From positions 2,589,679-2,653,678 of the forward strand of contig NZ_CP101497.1 in the NCBI RefSeq assembly GCF_024362325.1: DNA of 64,000 bases. Reading direction: 5' to 3'. This document shows, piece after piece, positions 30,394 through 39,480 of this stretch (its first letter is position 1; each line of letters opens with the position of its first letter). Made by a program: the position numbers and the translations under genes. The notes under the pieces were generated by a model that ran no database searches, had not been told where the DNA came from, and saw only the letters and a program-made list of their open reading frames with translations. Source of the stretch: Microcella humidisoli (GTDB lineage: Bacteria > Actinomycetota > Actinomycetes > Actinomycetales > Microbacteriaceae).

Positions 30394-30456
30394 GACTCCA
30401 CGGTAGCGGGCGCGCGCGGCGGCGGTCGTGCGGCTGCCCGGCTTAGGCTGGCGGGC

Positions 30457-31452
30457 ATGCGCATCGCGGTCATCGGAGCGGGCGCGGTCGGCGGCCTCGT
30501 GGCCGCACTGGCCGCGCGTGCGGGGCACGAGGTGCTCGTGACCGCGCGCGGCGAGCATGCTGCCTCGATCGCTGCGGCGGGGCTGCTCGTCGACGGCGGC
30601 TGGGGCGAGTGGGTGGCCGCGGTCGAGCTCGTCGAGAGCATCCCGAACCGCCCCATCGATCTGCTCATTCTGGCAACGAAGGCGCACGACTCGGCCCAGG
30701 CGATCGCCCCCTGGGCGACCCACGACGGCACCCCCGTGCTCGTGCTGCAGAACGGCCTCGGCGGCGAGGATGCGGTACGGGATGCCCTGCCGCGCTCCCC
30801 CATCGCGATCGGCCTCGCGCTCTTCGCCGTGAGCCTCACGGGCCCCGGCCACATCACCGTCACGGGCCCCAACGGCCTCACTCTCGGCGGCGACTCCGCC
30901 GCGGTCGCGGTCGCCGAGCCCCTGTTGCGCGAAGCTCTCCCGGCCGACATCGTGCTGGCCGAGAACATCCGCGGCGCCCAGTGGACGAAGCTGCTCATCA
31001 ATCAGGTCAACGCCCTGCCCGCCATTACGGGCCTCAGCGTGCAGCAGACGATCGCACACCCCGGACTGCGCGGCGTGATCGCCCGCGCCATGGTCGAAAC
31101 CGTGGCGGTCGGCACCGCGGTCGGCGCCCGCTGGGGCCGCATCGGGGCGGTGGATGCCGAGGCCATCGCTCGCGTGCGCGCCGGTGGAGCGGCGGCGGCC
31201 GCCGAGCTCGCCGAGCACCTCGCCGCCGGAATGGGCGACGTGCCCAACCCCGCGTCGATGCTGCAGAGCATCCGCCGCGGACGCATGACCGAGGTCGACG
31301 CGATCAACGGCGTCGTCGTCGACTACGGCACCTCGCTCGGCGTGGCCGCACCGGTCAACGCCGCCCTCGTGGGTCTCGTGCGCAAGGCGCAGTCGGGAGA
31401 TCCACCGCTGACGCCCGCCCAAGCGCTCGCGCGCATCCCGGCGCCCTCCTGA
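30457..31452 (+). CDS. 2-dehydropantoate 2-reductase (ketopantoate reductase)
   Basis: 331 residues. The N-terminal Rossmann fold begins MRIAVIGAGAVGGLVAALAA, and the family marks LVLQNGLGGEDAV, WTKLLINQVNALPAITG (catalytic Lys/Asn) and PSMLQSIRRGRMTEVDAINGVV follow. It makes pantoate for CoA synthesis using NADPH. Paralogues of this family act on other 2-oxo acids, so I leave the symbol open. Confidence 0.9.
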   Translation: MRIAVIGAGAVGGLVAALAARAGHEVLVTARGEHAASIAAAGLLVDGGWGEWVAAVELVESIPNRPIDLLILATKAHDSAQAIAPWATHDGTPVLVLQNGLGGEDAVRDALPRSPIAIGLALFAVSLTGPGHITVTGPNGLTLGGDSAAVAVAEPLLREALPADIVLAENIRGAQWTKLLINQVNALPAITGLSVQQTIAHPGLRGVIARAMVETVAVGTAVGARWGRIGAVDAEAIARVRAGGAAAAAELAEHLAAGMGDVPNPASMLQSIRRGRMTEVDAINGVVVDYGTSLGVAAPVNAALVGLVRKAQSGDPPLTPAQALARIPAPS

Positions 31453-31453
31453 T

Positions 31454-31551
31454 CTCCACAATTCAGGAGTCGCGAACGCGAACAGCCCCCCGACACGCCG
31501 TGGGAGCGCTCCACGACCGCGCCCCGCGTCGCGATCTCCTGAATTGTGGAG
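31454..31551. repeat. Paired inverted repeat 7
   Basis: Left arm CTCCACAATTCAGGAG (31454-31469) and right arm CTCCTGAATTGTGGAG (31536-31551) have a 66-nt spacer. Just inside the arms TCGCGA occurs on both sides and can extend pairing past a bulge. It lies between the convergent ketopantoate reductase gene and the short ALDH gene, starting 2 nt after the former's stop. Confidence 0.95.
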
Positions 31552-31592
31552 ACCGACGGCGCGGGGCGGCGGGGCGGCTGAGTGTCGAGCGG

Positions 31593-32474
31593 CTAGAGCA
31601 TCGACTTGGTGTGCCAGACCGTCTTCGTCTCGACGAAGGCCGTGATGCGCTCGAGCGCCGGGCGCGGGATGCCCGCCACGGGTGCCACGACGCGCTTGAG
31701 CGTCTCGGCCGCCGCCAGCTGCAGGTCGACCCAAGTCTCGCCCTTCGCCCCGTCGATCGAGCCGGCCCCGGTGAGGTCGAGCGCGTTGACGTCGGCGTGC
31801 GATGCCAGCCACGGCATGATCTCCGCCGGCGAGCCGGTGAGCATGTTGATAACGCCCCCGGGCACGTCCGAGGTCGCGAGCACCTCGCTGAGCGAGATCG
31901 CCGAGAGCGGCGCGCGCTCGTCGGCCACGACCACGACGGTGTTGCCGCTCACGACGATCGGCGCGAGCACCGACACGAGGCCGAGCAGCGAGCCGCCCGT
32001 CACGCCCTGCGGCGCGACCGCGGCGACAACGCCCGTCGGCTCGGGCACCGAGAGGTTGAAGTAGGGGCCCGACACCGGGTTGGCGTTGCCGGCCACCTGC
32101 GCGTACTTGTCGGCCCAGCCCGCGTACCAGACCCACACGTCGATCGCGAGATCGACCTGCGCGCCCGCCTCGGCGGCGGTGACACCCTCCGACGACTGGA
32201 TCTCGTCGACGAACTGCGCGCGACGCCCCTCGAGCAGCTCGGCGATGCGGTAGATCACCTGGCCGCGGTTGTAGGCCGTGGCGCCGACCCAGCCGCCGAC
32301 CGCGGCGCGCGCGGCGACTACGGCATCGCGGGCGTCCTTGCGCGAGGCCTGCGCGGCGTTCGCGAGGAACGCCCCATCGGCCGCGACGACCTCGTAGGTG
32401 CGGCCGCTCTCGCTGCGCGGAAACGTGCCGCCGATGTAGAGCTTGTACGTCTTGGGCACGGTGAGCCGGCTCAC
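31593..32474 (-). CDS. Truncated aldehyde dehydrogenase-like protein
   Basis: 293 residues that match only the coenzyme-binding half of an aldehyde dehydrogenase (KTYKLYIGGTFPRSESG, then VSVLAPIVVSGNTVVVVADE). The catalytic half is missing: there is no cysteine nucleophile and no general-base glutamate motif. The gene is intact, starts with GTG overlapping the full-length ALDH stop (GTGA), and ends cleanly. It is therefore probably a retained pseudo-enzyme subunit, not a pseudogene. Confidence 0.8.
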   Translation of the reverse strand: MSRLTVPKTYKLYIGGTFPRSESGRTYEVVAADGAFLANAAQASRKDARDAVVAARAAVGGWVGATAYNRGQVIYRIAELLEGRRAQFVDEIQSSEGVTAAEAGAQVDLAIDVWVWYAGWADKYAQVAGNANPVSGPYFNLSVPEPTGVVAAVAPQGVTGGSLLGLVSVLAPIVVSGNTVVVVADERAPLSAISLSEVLATSDVPGGVINMLTGSPAEIMPWLASHADVNALDLTGAGSIDGAKGETWVDLQLAAAETLKRVVAPVAGIPRPALERITAFVETKTVWHTKSML

Positions 32475-34009
32475 TTCGCGACCGCCTTCCGGGTCTTCGC
32501 GGGCTTTCGGGCGGCGCGCGCGCCGTCGGTCGGGGCACTGGATGCTGCGCTCAACGATGCCGGAGCATCCCACCCGCTCGCCTCGAGGTAGGCGGCGAGC
32601 CCGTGGCGGCCGCCCTCGCGGCCGTAGCCCGACTCCTTGTAGCCGCCGAACGGCGACGCGGGGTCGAAGCGGTTGAACGTGTTCGCCCACACGACGCCCG
32701 CGCGCAGCTGGTCGACGAGGGCGAGCATGCGGCTGCCCTTCTCGGTCCAGATTCCGGCCGAGAGGCCGTAGGGCGTGTTGTTCGCCTTCGTGATCGCCTC
32801 GGCGGGCGTGCGGAACGTCAGCACCGAGAGCACGGGGCCGAAGATCTCTTCCCGCGCGATCGCGTGCGCGGCGCTCACCTTGGTGAAGATCGTCGGCGCG
32901 AACCAGAAGCCCTTGTCGGGGATGCGGCAGTCGGCCGTCCAGCGCTCGGCGCCCTCGTTCTCGCCCGTGTCGCTGAGCGTGCGGATGCGTTCGAGCTGCG
33001 CGGCCGAGTTGATCGCTCCGATGTCGGTGTTCTTGTCGAGCGGGTCGCCCATGCGCAGCGTCGAGAGCCGCTGCTTGAGGCGATCGATGACCTCGTCGTG
33101 CACGTTCTCCTGCACGAGCAGGCGCGAGCCCGCGCAGCACACGTGGCCCTGGTTGAAGAAGATGCCGTTGACGATGCCTTCGATCGCCTGATCCATCGGC
33201 GCATCGTCGAAGACGATGTTGGCGGCCTTGCCGCCGAGCTCGAGCGTGAGGCGCTTCTGGGTTCCGGCGACTTGGCGCGCGATCATGCGGCCGACGTTCG
33301 TCGAGCCCGTGAAGGCGACCTTGTTGACGTCGGCGTGCGTCACGAGCGCCTGGCCGGTCGGGCCGGGGCCCGTGACGATGTTGACGACGCCCGCGGGCAG
33401 GTCGGCCTGCTGCAGGATCTCGGCGAACAGCATGGCCGTGAGCGACGTGGTCTCGGCGGGCTTGATGACGACGGTGTTGCCGGCGGCCAATGCCGGGGCG
33501 ATCTTCCACGCGAGCATGAGCAGCGGGAAGTTCCACGGAATCACCTGCGCGGCCACACCAAGCGCGCGCGGGTTCGGACCGAGGCCGGCGTGCTCGAGCT
33601 TGTCGGCCCAGCCGGCGTAGTAGAAGAACCACGCGGCGACGAGCGGCACGTCGACATCGCGCGTCTCGCGAATCGGCTTGCCGTTGTCGAGGCTCTCGGC
33701 CACGGCGAGCTCGCGCGAGCGCTCCTGCACGAGCCGCGCGATGCGGAACAGGTACTTGCCGCGGTCGCTGCCCGACATGCGCGACCACACGCGGTCGTAG
33801 GCGCGACGCGCCGCCGCGACCGCGACATCCACATCACCGGCGGTGGCCTGCGCGATGCTCGCGATAACCTCCTCCGTCGCGGGCGAGATCGTGTCGAACA
33901 CGTCGCCGTGCCCGTCGACGAACTCGCCATCGATGAAGAGGCCGTACTGGGCCTTGAGGTTCAGGATCGACGCCGACTCCGGCGCCGCTGCGTATTCGAG
34001 AAAGGCCAT
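32471..34009 (-). CDS. Aldehyde dehydrogenase, full length
   Basis: 512 residues with VIPWNFPLLMLAWKIAPALAAGN, the general-base block TLELGGKAANIVFDDA, and the catalytic cysteine in FNQGHVCCAGSRLL. It oxidises an aldehyde with NAD(P)+. Linkage to deoC suggests acetaldehyde from deoxyribose 5-phosphate as substrate, converted to acetate. A lysine/alanine-rich tail ends the protein. Confidence 0.93.
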   Translation of the reverse strand: MAFLEYAAAPESASILNLKAQYGLFIDGEFVDGHGDVFDTISPATEEVIASIAQATAGDVDVAVAAARRAYDRVWSRMSGSDRGKYLFRIARLVQERSRELAVAESLDNGKPIRETRDVDVPLVAAWFFYYAGWADKLEHAGLGPNPRALGVAAQVIPWNFPLLMLAWKIAPALAAGNTVVIKPAETTSLTAMLFAEILQQADLPAGVVNIVTGPGPTGQALVTHADVNKVAFTGSTNVGRMIARQVAGTQKRLTLELGGKAANIVFDDAPMDQAIEGIVNGIFFNQGHVCCAGSRLLVQENVHDEVIDRLKQRLSTLRMGDPLDKNTDIGAINSAAQLERIRTLSDTGENEGAERWTADCRIPDKGFWFAPTIFTKVSAAHAIAREEIFGPVLSVLTFRTPAEAITKANNTPYGLSAGIWTEKGSRMLALVDQLRAGVVWANTFNRFDPASPFGGYKESGYGREGGRHGLAAYLEASGWDAPASLSAASSAPTDGARAARKPAKTRKAVAK

Positions 34010-34012
34010 GAT

Positions 34013-35026
34013 CTAGTCCACCGTCACGTAGTCGGGGCCACTGTAGTGACCGGTTCGCATCTTCTGGCGCTGCAGCAGCACGTCGTTGACGAGGCTCGAG
34101 GCGCCGAAGCGCCACAGCTGGGGGGTGAGCCACTCTTCGCCCACGGTCTCGGCGACCGTGACGAGGTAGCGCACGGCGTCCTTCGAGGCGCGGATGCCGC
34201 CGGCGGGCTTCATGCCGATCTTCTCGCCGGTCAGGCGGTGCCAGTCGCGGATGACCTCGAGCATGAGCAGGGTGACGGGCAGCGTGGCCGCGGGGCTCAC
34301 CTTGCCCGTCGAGGTCTTGATGAAGTCGGCTCCGGCGAGAATCGCGAGCCAGGAGGCGCGCTTGACGTTGTCGTACGTCTGCAGCTCGCCCGTCTCGAGG
34401 ATCACCTTGAGGTGCGCGTGGCTGCCGTCGGGGCGGATGCAGGCCTCGCGCACGGCGACGATCTGGTCGAAGACGACCCCGTACTGCCCGCTGAGGAACG
34501 CCCCGCGGTCGATGACCATGTCGATCTCGTCGGCGCCCGCCGCGACCGCCTCGCGCGTGTCGGCGAGCTTGATGGCGAGGCTCGCGCGCCCCGAGGGGAA
34601 GGCCGTCGCGACCGCGGCGACCTGGATGCCCTCGGTGCCGCCCGCGGCGTGCCGGCTGCCGAGCGCCTCGACCGCGTAGGGCACCATGTCGCCGTAGACG
34701 CAGACGGCGGCGACGCTCGGCGTCGTCGGGTCGCTCGCGTCGGGCGTGATCGCCTTCGCGACGAGCGAGCGCACCTTGCCGGGAGTGTCGGCGCCCTCGA
34801 GCGTCGTCAGGTCGCACGTGCGGATGATGGTGTCGAGCGCCCAGGCCTTCGAGCTCGTCTTGATCGAACGGGTGCTCAGGCCCGCAGCGCGCTGCTCGAG
34901 ACCGACGGCGTCGACCCCCGTGAGCCCGTCGAGGTGCAGACGCAGAGCCGTCTCGGTGAGGTCGCCGCCGAGCAGGCGCACGGCGCGCTCCGCCGGCGCG
35001 ATGCCGACGGGATGGGTGATGGTCAT
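34013..35026 (-). CDS. deoC: Deoxyribose-phosphate aldolase
   Basis: 337 residues, the longer actinobacterial form. The Schiff-base lysine lies in ADFIKTSTGKVSPAATL and a second catalytic lysine in KIGMKPAGGIRASKDA. It splits deoxyribose 5-phosphate to glyceraldehyde 3-phosphate and acetaldehyde. It overlaps the regulator gene upstream by 4 bp and the ALDH genes follow, forming a deoxynucleoside catabolic unit. Confidence 0.96.
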   Translation of the reverse strand: MTITHPVGIAPAERAVRLLGGDLTETALRLHLDGLTGVDAVGLEQRAAGLSTRSIKTSSKAWALDTIIRTCDLTTLEGADTPGKVRSLVAKAITPDASDPTTPSVAAVCVYGDMVPYAVEALGSRHAAGGTEGIQVAAVATAFPSGRASLAIKLADTREAVAAGADEIDMVIDRGAFLSGQYGVVFDQIVAVREACIRPDGSHAHLKVILETGELQTYDNVKRASWLAILAGADFIKTSTGKVSPAATLPVTLLMLEVIRDWHRLTGEKIGMKPAGGIRASKDAVRYLVTVAETVGEEWLTPQLWRFGASSLVNDVLLQRQKMRTGHYSGPDYVTVD

Positions 35027-36033
35027 GAGGCGTCCTCTCGGGATGCTGTGGTGGCGGAATCGAGGTCGTGGTCGTGGTCGAGCTCGGCGAGCAGGGCGCG
35101 CGCCGTGTGCTCGTCGGTGACGAGCACCGAGCAGAGTCCGTGGGTGACGATGGCGCGGGCGACGGCGTGCTTGGGCTCACCGCCGATGACGAGAATGCTC
35201 GTGGTCGCGGCGCGCAGCTCTTCGAGTCCGAGGCCGAGCGTGCGAGCATCCAGTTCAGGGTCGGCGATCGTGCCGTCGGCCGTGATGTACCGGCCGATCA
35301 CATCGCCCACGGCACCGCGCTCGACGAGCCCGGCGATGTCGGTCGAGGTGAGGTAGCCGCTGTCGACGTGCACCGAGCTCGTGTCGGCGACTCCCGCGCT
35401 GTAGAGGTAGGCCGAGGCGCCGCGTGCCATGCCGAGCACGCCGCCGACCGTGCGGTCGCCCTCGATGGCCTTCTTGGTCTCGAGGCGCTCGAGAATCGCC
35501 GGGCTCGGCAGCAGCGTCGCCTGGCCGCCCGCCTTCTGGGCGATCATGACGGCGGTCGCGGCGGCCGTGCCGGGGCGCTTGCTGAGGCTGACGCCGCCAT
35601 TGATCTGCACGACGTTCACCGCGGTGGCCCAGCCGGCGGGCAGGGCTTCGGCGACCTGGTGCAGCGTGCGACCCCAGCTGACGCCGAGCAGGCGCGGCAC
35701 CGGGCGATGGCTCACGAGGTAGTCGGCGGCGGCCTCGCTCACGCGCGCCTGCAGCTCGGCGTCATCGCCCGGAGCGGGCACGACGACGGCGTCTTTGAGG
35801 CCGAAGCGGGCGGTCAGGTCGCGCTCCAGGGCGAGGCGACGAGCGCGCGGGTGCACGATCTCGATGCGGATGATGCCCCGCTCGCGGGCCTGGGCGAGCA
35901 GCCGGCCGACTTTCCAGCGCGTGACGCGCAGGATCGCGCCGATCTCGTCTTGCGTCTTGTTCTCTTCGTAGTAGAGCTCGGCGGCGCGCACGGCGAGCAG
36001 CTCGGTGGCTGCGGCGGTATCGGCGGGCGCCAT
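35023..36033 (-). CDS. SorC/DeoR-type sugar-binding transcriptional regulator
   Basis: 336 residues. The N-terminal helix-turn-helix reads LYYEENKTQDEIGAILRVTRWKVGRLL and is followed by a SorC-type phosphosugar-binding domain (LLGVSWGRTLHQVAEALP). Likely the regulator of the deoC-ALDH unit, perhaps sensing deoxyribose 5-phosphate, as B. subtilis DeoR does. Two palindromes lie upstream. Confidence 0.9.
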   Translation of the reverse strand: MAPADTAAATELLAVRAAELYYEENKTQDEIGAILRVTRWKVGRLLAQARERGIIRIEIVHPRARRLALERDLTARFGLKDAVVVPAPGDDAELQARVSEAAADYLVSHRPVPRLLGVSWGRTLHQVAEALPAGWATAVNVVQINGGVSLSKRPGTAAATAVMIAQKAGGQATLLPSPAILERLETKKAIEGDRTVGGVLGMARGASAYLYSAGVADTSSVHVDSGYLTSTDIAGLVERGAVGDVIGRYITADGTIADPELDARTLGLGLEELRAATTSILVIGGEPKHAVARAIVTHGLCSVLVTDEHTARALLAELDHDHDLDSATTASREDAS

Positions 36034-36101
36034 GGGGCTCGTCCTTCCGGGTCGGCGTGCAGGGCTGCTGCCCCCAGGCTAGGCGCGTGGGCGCGCACTC
36101 A

Positions 36102-36135
36102 CCAACATTTGTTGGCGCATCTGCTCACATGAGCA
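36102..36135. promoter_or_regulatory. Double palindrome upstream of the SorC-type regulator
   Basis: CCAACATTTGTTGG (36102-36115) and TGCTCACATGAGCA (36122-36135) are both perfect outer palindromes, and their centres are exactly 20 bp apart, about two helical turns. They lie 70-100 nt upstream of the regulator gene and about 105 nt before the divergent ROK gene. This suits a tetrameric SorC-family repressor on one DNA face. Confidence 0.5.
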
Positions 36136-36239
36136 CAGCGCGGCAGGATGCTGCTCGCGCGCGTGGGTACGCTGGGCATGACCGCCGAGCGGTCGCCCAC
36201 CACGCTCCGGCTCCGCCGGCTTCTCGCGGAAGGACTCCC

Positions 36240-37169
36240 GTGACCGACTACGCCCTCGCCGTCGACCTCGGCGGCACCAAGGTCGAAGCGGCCCTCGTCG
36301 ATTCGAGCGGCACGCTGCTCGACGGCTCGCGCCACCGCCGCCCCACCGGTGCATCGTCGACGAGCGAGCAGCTCGCCGCCGCCGTGACCGCAGCGGTGCA
36401 GGATGCCCTCGCGGCGCTCCCCGAGGGCGCGACCCTGCTCGGCGCGGGCATCGGCAGCGCGGGCCCGATCGCGGGTACGACGGGCGACGTCTCGCCCCTG
36501 AACCTCGGAGCCTGGCGCAACTACCCCCTCGGCGATCTCGTGGGGCAGCAGGTGCCCGACCTGCCCGTCACCCTGCGCATGGACGGCATCTGCATCGCCC
36601 TCGCCGAGGTGTGGCTGGGCGCCGCCCAGGGCGAGAGCAACGTCATGGGCATGATCGTGTCGACGGGTGTCGGCGGCGGTCTCATTCTCGGGGGCCGCGT
36701 CATCGCGGGCCCCTCCGGCAACGCCGGGCACATCGGCCACGTCGCCGTCGCCGGGTTCGACGACCCCTGCGCATGCGGGGCGCGCGGCTGCCTCGAAGCG
36801 ATCGCCTCGGGCCCGCGCACGGTCGCCTGGGCGCGCGACCACGGCTTCGGGGGCGAGACCGGCGAGCAGCTCGCCGCGGCCGCCGCGGGGGGCGACGCTA
36901 CCGCGCGCGCGGCGATCGAGCGCTCCGCCACCGCGGTCGGCCGGGCTATCGCGAGCGCGAGCGCGCTCGTCGACCTCGATGTCGTCGCGATCGGCGGCGG
37001 CTTCAGCCACGTGAGCGACGACTACATCGCCCTCGTCGGGGCGGCGGTCGCGGGCCACAGCGACTTCGGCTTCGTCACGAAGACGCGCGTCGTCGCCTCG
37101 GGGCTCAGCGGCGAGGGCCCGCTCGTCGGGGCCGCCGCGCTCGTGCACCGCGCCGAGCTGCTCGGCTAG
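36240..37169 (+). CDS. ROK-family sugar kinase (glucokinase-like)
   Basis: 309 residues. The phosphate-binding DLGGTKVEAALVD, the ATP-site STGVGGGLILGG, catalytic HIGHVAV, and the zinc motif CACGARGCLEAIASG define the ROK kinases. Probably a glucokinase; other hexoses are possible. The start is GTG at 36240. It is convergent with and overlaps the MFS gene by 4 bp. Confidence 0.9.
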   Translation: MTDYALAVDLGGTKVEAALVDSSGTLLDGSRHRRPTGASSTSEQLAAAVTAAVQDALAALPEGATLLGAGIGSAGPIAGTTGDVSPLNLGAWRNYPLGDLVGQQVPDLPVTLRMDGICIALAEVWLGAAQGESNVMGMIVSTGVGGGLILGGRVIAGPSGNAGHIGHVAVAGFDDPCACGARGCLEAIASGPRTVAWARDHGFGGETGEQLAAAAAGGDATARAAIERSATAVGRAIASASALVDLDVVAIGGGFSHVSDDYIALVGAAVAGHSDFGFVTKTRVVASGLSGEGPLVGAAALVHRAELLG

Positions 37170-38428
37170 GGCTCTGCTCGCCCGACGACCGAGGCAGGCT
37201 CACGACCCAGTTCGTCGTCGACCATGCCGCGGCGGCCGAGCAGCGGCACGGCGACGAGGTTGCCGAACGCGAGCACGAGCAGCACCGCGAGCGCGAGCGT
37301 CCACGAGCCCGTCGTATCGCGCAGGGCGCCGAGCAGCAGGGGGGCGATCGCGGCGATCGCATAACCGACCGTCTGCACCGCACCGCTGACCGTGCTGGCC
37401 ATCGCGGGCGTGCGCGTGCGCAGCGCGAACAGCGCCAGGCACATCGGGAACGTGATGTAGCCGAGGCCGAGCGCGATCATCCAGAACAGCGTCGCCGACT
37501 GCGGAGCCAGCAGCAGGCCCGCGTAGGCCGTGCCGAAGAGCGCCGTCGAGGCGACGAGCAGCGGCGTCGGCGTGCGCAGGCGCGCGACGAGCACCGGCCC
37601 GAGTGCCGCGAGTGGCAGGCCGAGGAATCCGAGCAGGGCGAGCAGGGCGCCCGCCTCCGCCTCGCCGACCCCCGCGATCTCGCGCAGCATCGGGGGCAGC
37701 AGGGCGTACCCGGCGTAGGCCGAGATGCTCGAGATCGTGAACGGGATGGCGATGCCCCACACCGTCGGCGACCGCAGCAGAGCGGTTCGAGACACGCGGG
37801 CGGTCGGCACCGGAATGCCGTCGTCGCGGGCGATCGCCGCTCGGCGCGCGCGTACTGCGCCGACCGCCAGCGCGATCCACGGCAGCACGGCGATGCCGAC
37901 GAACGCCGCCCAGATGGCGAGCGAGAGCCGCCAGTCGCCGAGCTCGGCGAGCGGCACGGCGACGAGGGGCGGCACGGCGGCACCGATCGACATGATCATC
38001 GCGTAGGCCGCGGTCATGGTTCCGATGCGGTTCGGCGTGACCTTCTTCACGGCGGCGGGCAGCAGCACGTTGCCGAACCCGGCGCCGAGCAGCAGCACGA
38101 GCGTGCCGATGAGCAGCATCGTGTAGTCGACGGCCGCAGCACGCACGAGGTGCCCGGCGATCATGGCGATCATCGCGAGCAGCAGCGTCGGCTCGAGTTG
38201 CAGTCGGCGGGCGAGCCGGGGCGCGAGCACGCCCGCGAGGGCGAACGCGATGGGCGGAGCCGTTCCGAGGGCGCCGAGCGCGAGCGCACTGAGCGGAATG
38301 TCGACGTCGATGCGCCCCGCGAGCGGCGAGAGCGCGGCGACCGGTAGGCGCATCGTGGCGGCGATCAGCACGATGGCGACGACCCCGAGCACGAGCTGCG
38401 ATCGGCGTCTCGAGGGGTCGTCGGTCAC
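37166..38428 (-). CDS. MFS transporter, CynX/NimT type
   Basis: 420 residues with about 12 hydrophobic helices, and YTMLLIGTLVLLLGAGFGNVLLP followed by PNRIGTMTAAYAM, the CynX/NimT pattern. The family covers cyanate transport and nitroimidazole resistance, so the substrate here is unknown. It is convergent with the ROK gene. Confidence 0.85.
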   Translation of the reverse strand: MTDDPSRRRSQLVLGVVAIVLIAATMRLPVAALSPLAGRIDVDIPLSALALGALGTAPPIAFALAGVLAPRLARRLQLEPTLLLAMIAMIAGHLVRAAAVDYTMLLIGTLVLLLGAGFGNVLLPAAVKKVTPNRIGTMTAAYAMIMSIGAAVPPLVAVPLAELGDWRLSLAIWAAFVGIAVLPWIALAVGAVRARRAAIARDDGIPVPTARVSRTALLRSPTVWGIAIPFTISSISAYAGYALLPPMLREIAGVGEAEAGALLALLGFLGLPLAALGPVLVARLRTPTPLLVASTALFGTAYAGLLLAPQSATLFWMIALGLGYITFPMCLALFALRTRTPAMASTVSGAVQTVGYAIAAIAPLLLGALRDTTGSWTLALAVLLVLAFGNLVAVPLLGRRGMVDDELGREPASVVGRAEP

Positions 38429-38490
38429 TCGGCCATCCTAGGTCGCACCCGCGCGCTGACAGCCGGCGCGCGGCGACCTAGGCTGACCCC

Positions 38491-39147
38491 GTGACCGACT
38501 GGGCCCGCTTCCTGCCGTTGAGCAGCCGCGACCGCGCCGACGATGCGGGCGTCAGCCGCGACCGCTCCCCCGCTGTGGCGGGCCTGCTCACGGCGATCGC
38601 CGCGGTGCTGGATGCCCGACCCGAGCTGCTCACCGCCCCCACACTGCGCCCCGAGGTCACGGTCGAGGCGGCCGTGCGCGAGCTGCTGAGCGAGCTCGGC
38701 GCGCCGTGGTGGCGCCGCTGGGCTCGAGGAGTCGGTGCGCTCGAGTCGCCCCGCCCCGAGGTCGCGGCGCTCGCAAGCGGAGCCCTCGTGAGCGTTCTGC
38801 GCACGCGGGCGGCGGACCTGGCGGGGCCCGAGCGCCGGGCGAGCATCCACGATCTGCGCACCGCTGTCGTGCTCGCCCTCGAGCTGAACGCCGCGCACGG
38901 TGCCGCGATCGTCGTCGACCCGTTGCTGTGCGGCGCCGTCGCGCTCGACCTCGCCCTGCGCTCGCGGCTGCCCGAGCGGGCGGTCGTCACGGCCCGCTCG
39001 CTCGTCGCGACCGACGCCGATTGGCGCGTCGGTCGCGGGCCCGAGCTGCCGGCTCCGGGCGCGGCGATCGTGCTCTTCCTCGCCGGGCGCGCGGATGTGC
39101 CGCCCGAGTCGACGCCGGCTCTGCCGCTCGACGATTCGTCGACCTAG
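38491..39147 (+). CDS. Hypothetical protein, mostly helical
   Basis: 218 residues, Ala/Leu/Arg-rich with no membrane segment. Marks such as WARFLPLSSRDRADDAG and DLRTAVVLALELNAAHGAAIVV do not match a family I know. Codon use is that of the core genome. It is divergent from the MFS gene and followed by a small co-directional gene. Confidence 0.6.
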   Translation: MTDWARFLPLSSRDRADDAGVSRDRSPAVAGLLTAIAAVLDARPELLTAPTLRPEVTVEAAVRELLSELGAPWWRRWARGVGALESPRPEVAALASGALVSVLRTRAADLAGPERRASIHDLRTAVVLALELNAAHGAAIVVDPLLCGAVALDLALRSRLPERAVVTARSLVATDADWRVGRGPELPAPGAAIVLFLAGRADVPPESTPALPLDDSST

Positions 39148-39200
39148 GCTGAGCACATCGCGGGCACACGGCCCGGCGGCAGAGTCAAGGGAGAGCGCGC

Positions 39201-39473
39201 ATGGCGCAGAACGACGGTTTCGATCTCGGCGACATCGGTGACGTGGTCGGCGACCTGATCAGCGGCAAGGGCTTCGACCTCGCCGCGCTGCAGCCCCTCT
39301 GGGAGCAGATTCAGCCGACCCTGAAGGGTCTCGACACCGATCAGATTCTCGACACCGTCGGCGGCTGGGCGAAAGACCTCGACCTTCCGCTCATCAAAGA
39401 CATTCCCGACTCGACGATCGACGACCTCAAGGACGGCGCCAAGGTGCCGCTCAAGAACCTGCTGCAGGGCTGA
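39201..39473 (+). CDS. Small acidic hypothetical protein
   Basis: 90 residues (MAQNDGFDLGDIGDVVGDLI at the start), Asp/Leu-rich, with a good ribosome site AAGGGAG 8 nt before the ATG. It is soluble, with no domain recognised. The well-formed start and GC-rich codons make it a real gene. It is convergent with the amine oxidase gene 7 nt away. Confidence 0.7.
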   Translation: MAQNDGFDLGDIGDVVGDLISGKGFDLAALQPLWEQIQPTLKGLDTDQILDTVGGWAKDLDLPLIKDIPDSTIDDLKDGAKVPLKNLLQG

Positions 39474-39480
39474 GGCGCGG

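Noticed and set aside
31593..32474. Short ALDH gene as a frameshifted pseudogene
   Set aside because: The frame is intact, coupled to its neighbour and ends without leftover homology before the repeat, so I call it a truncated but maintained gene.
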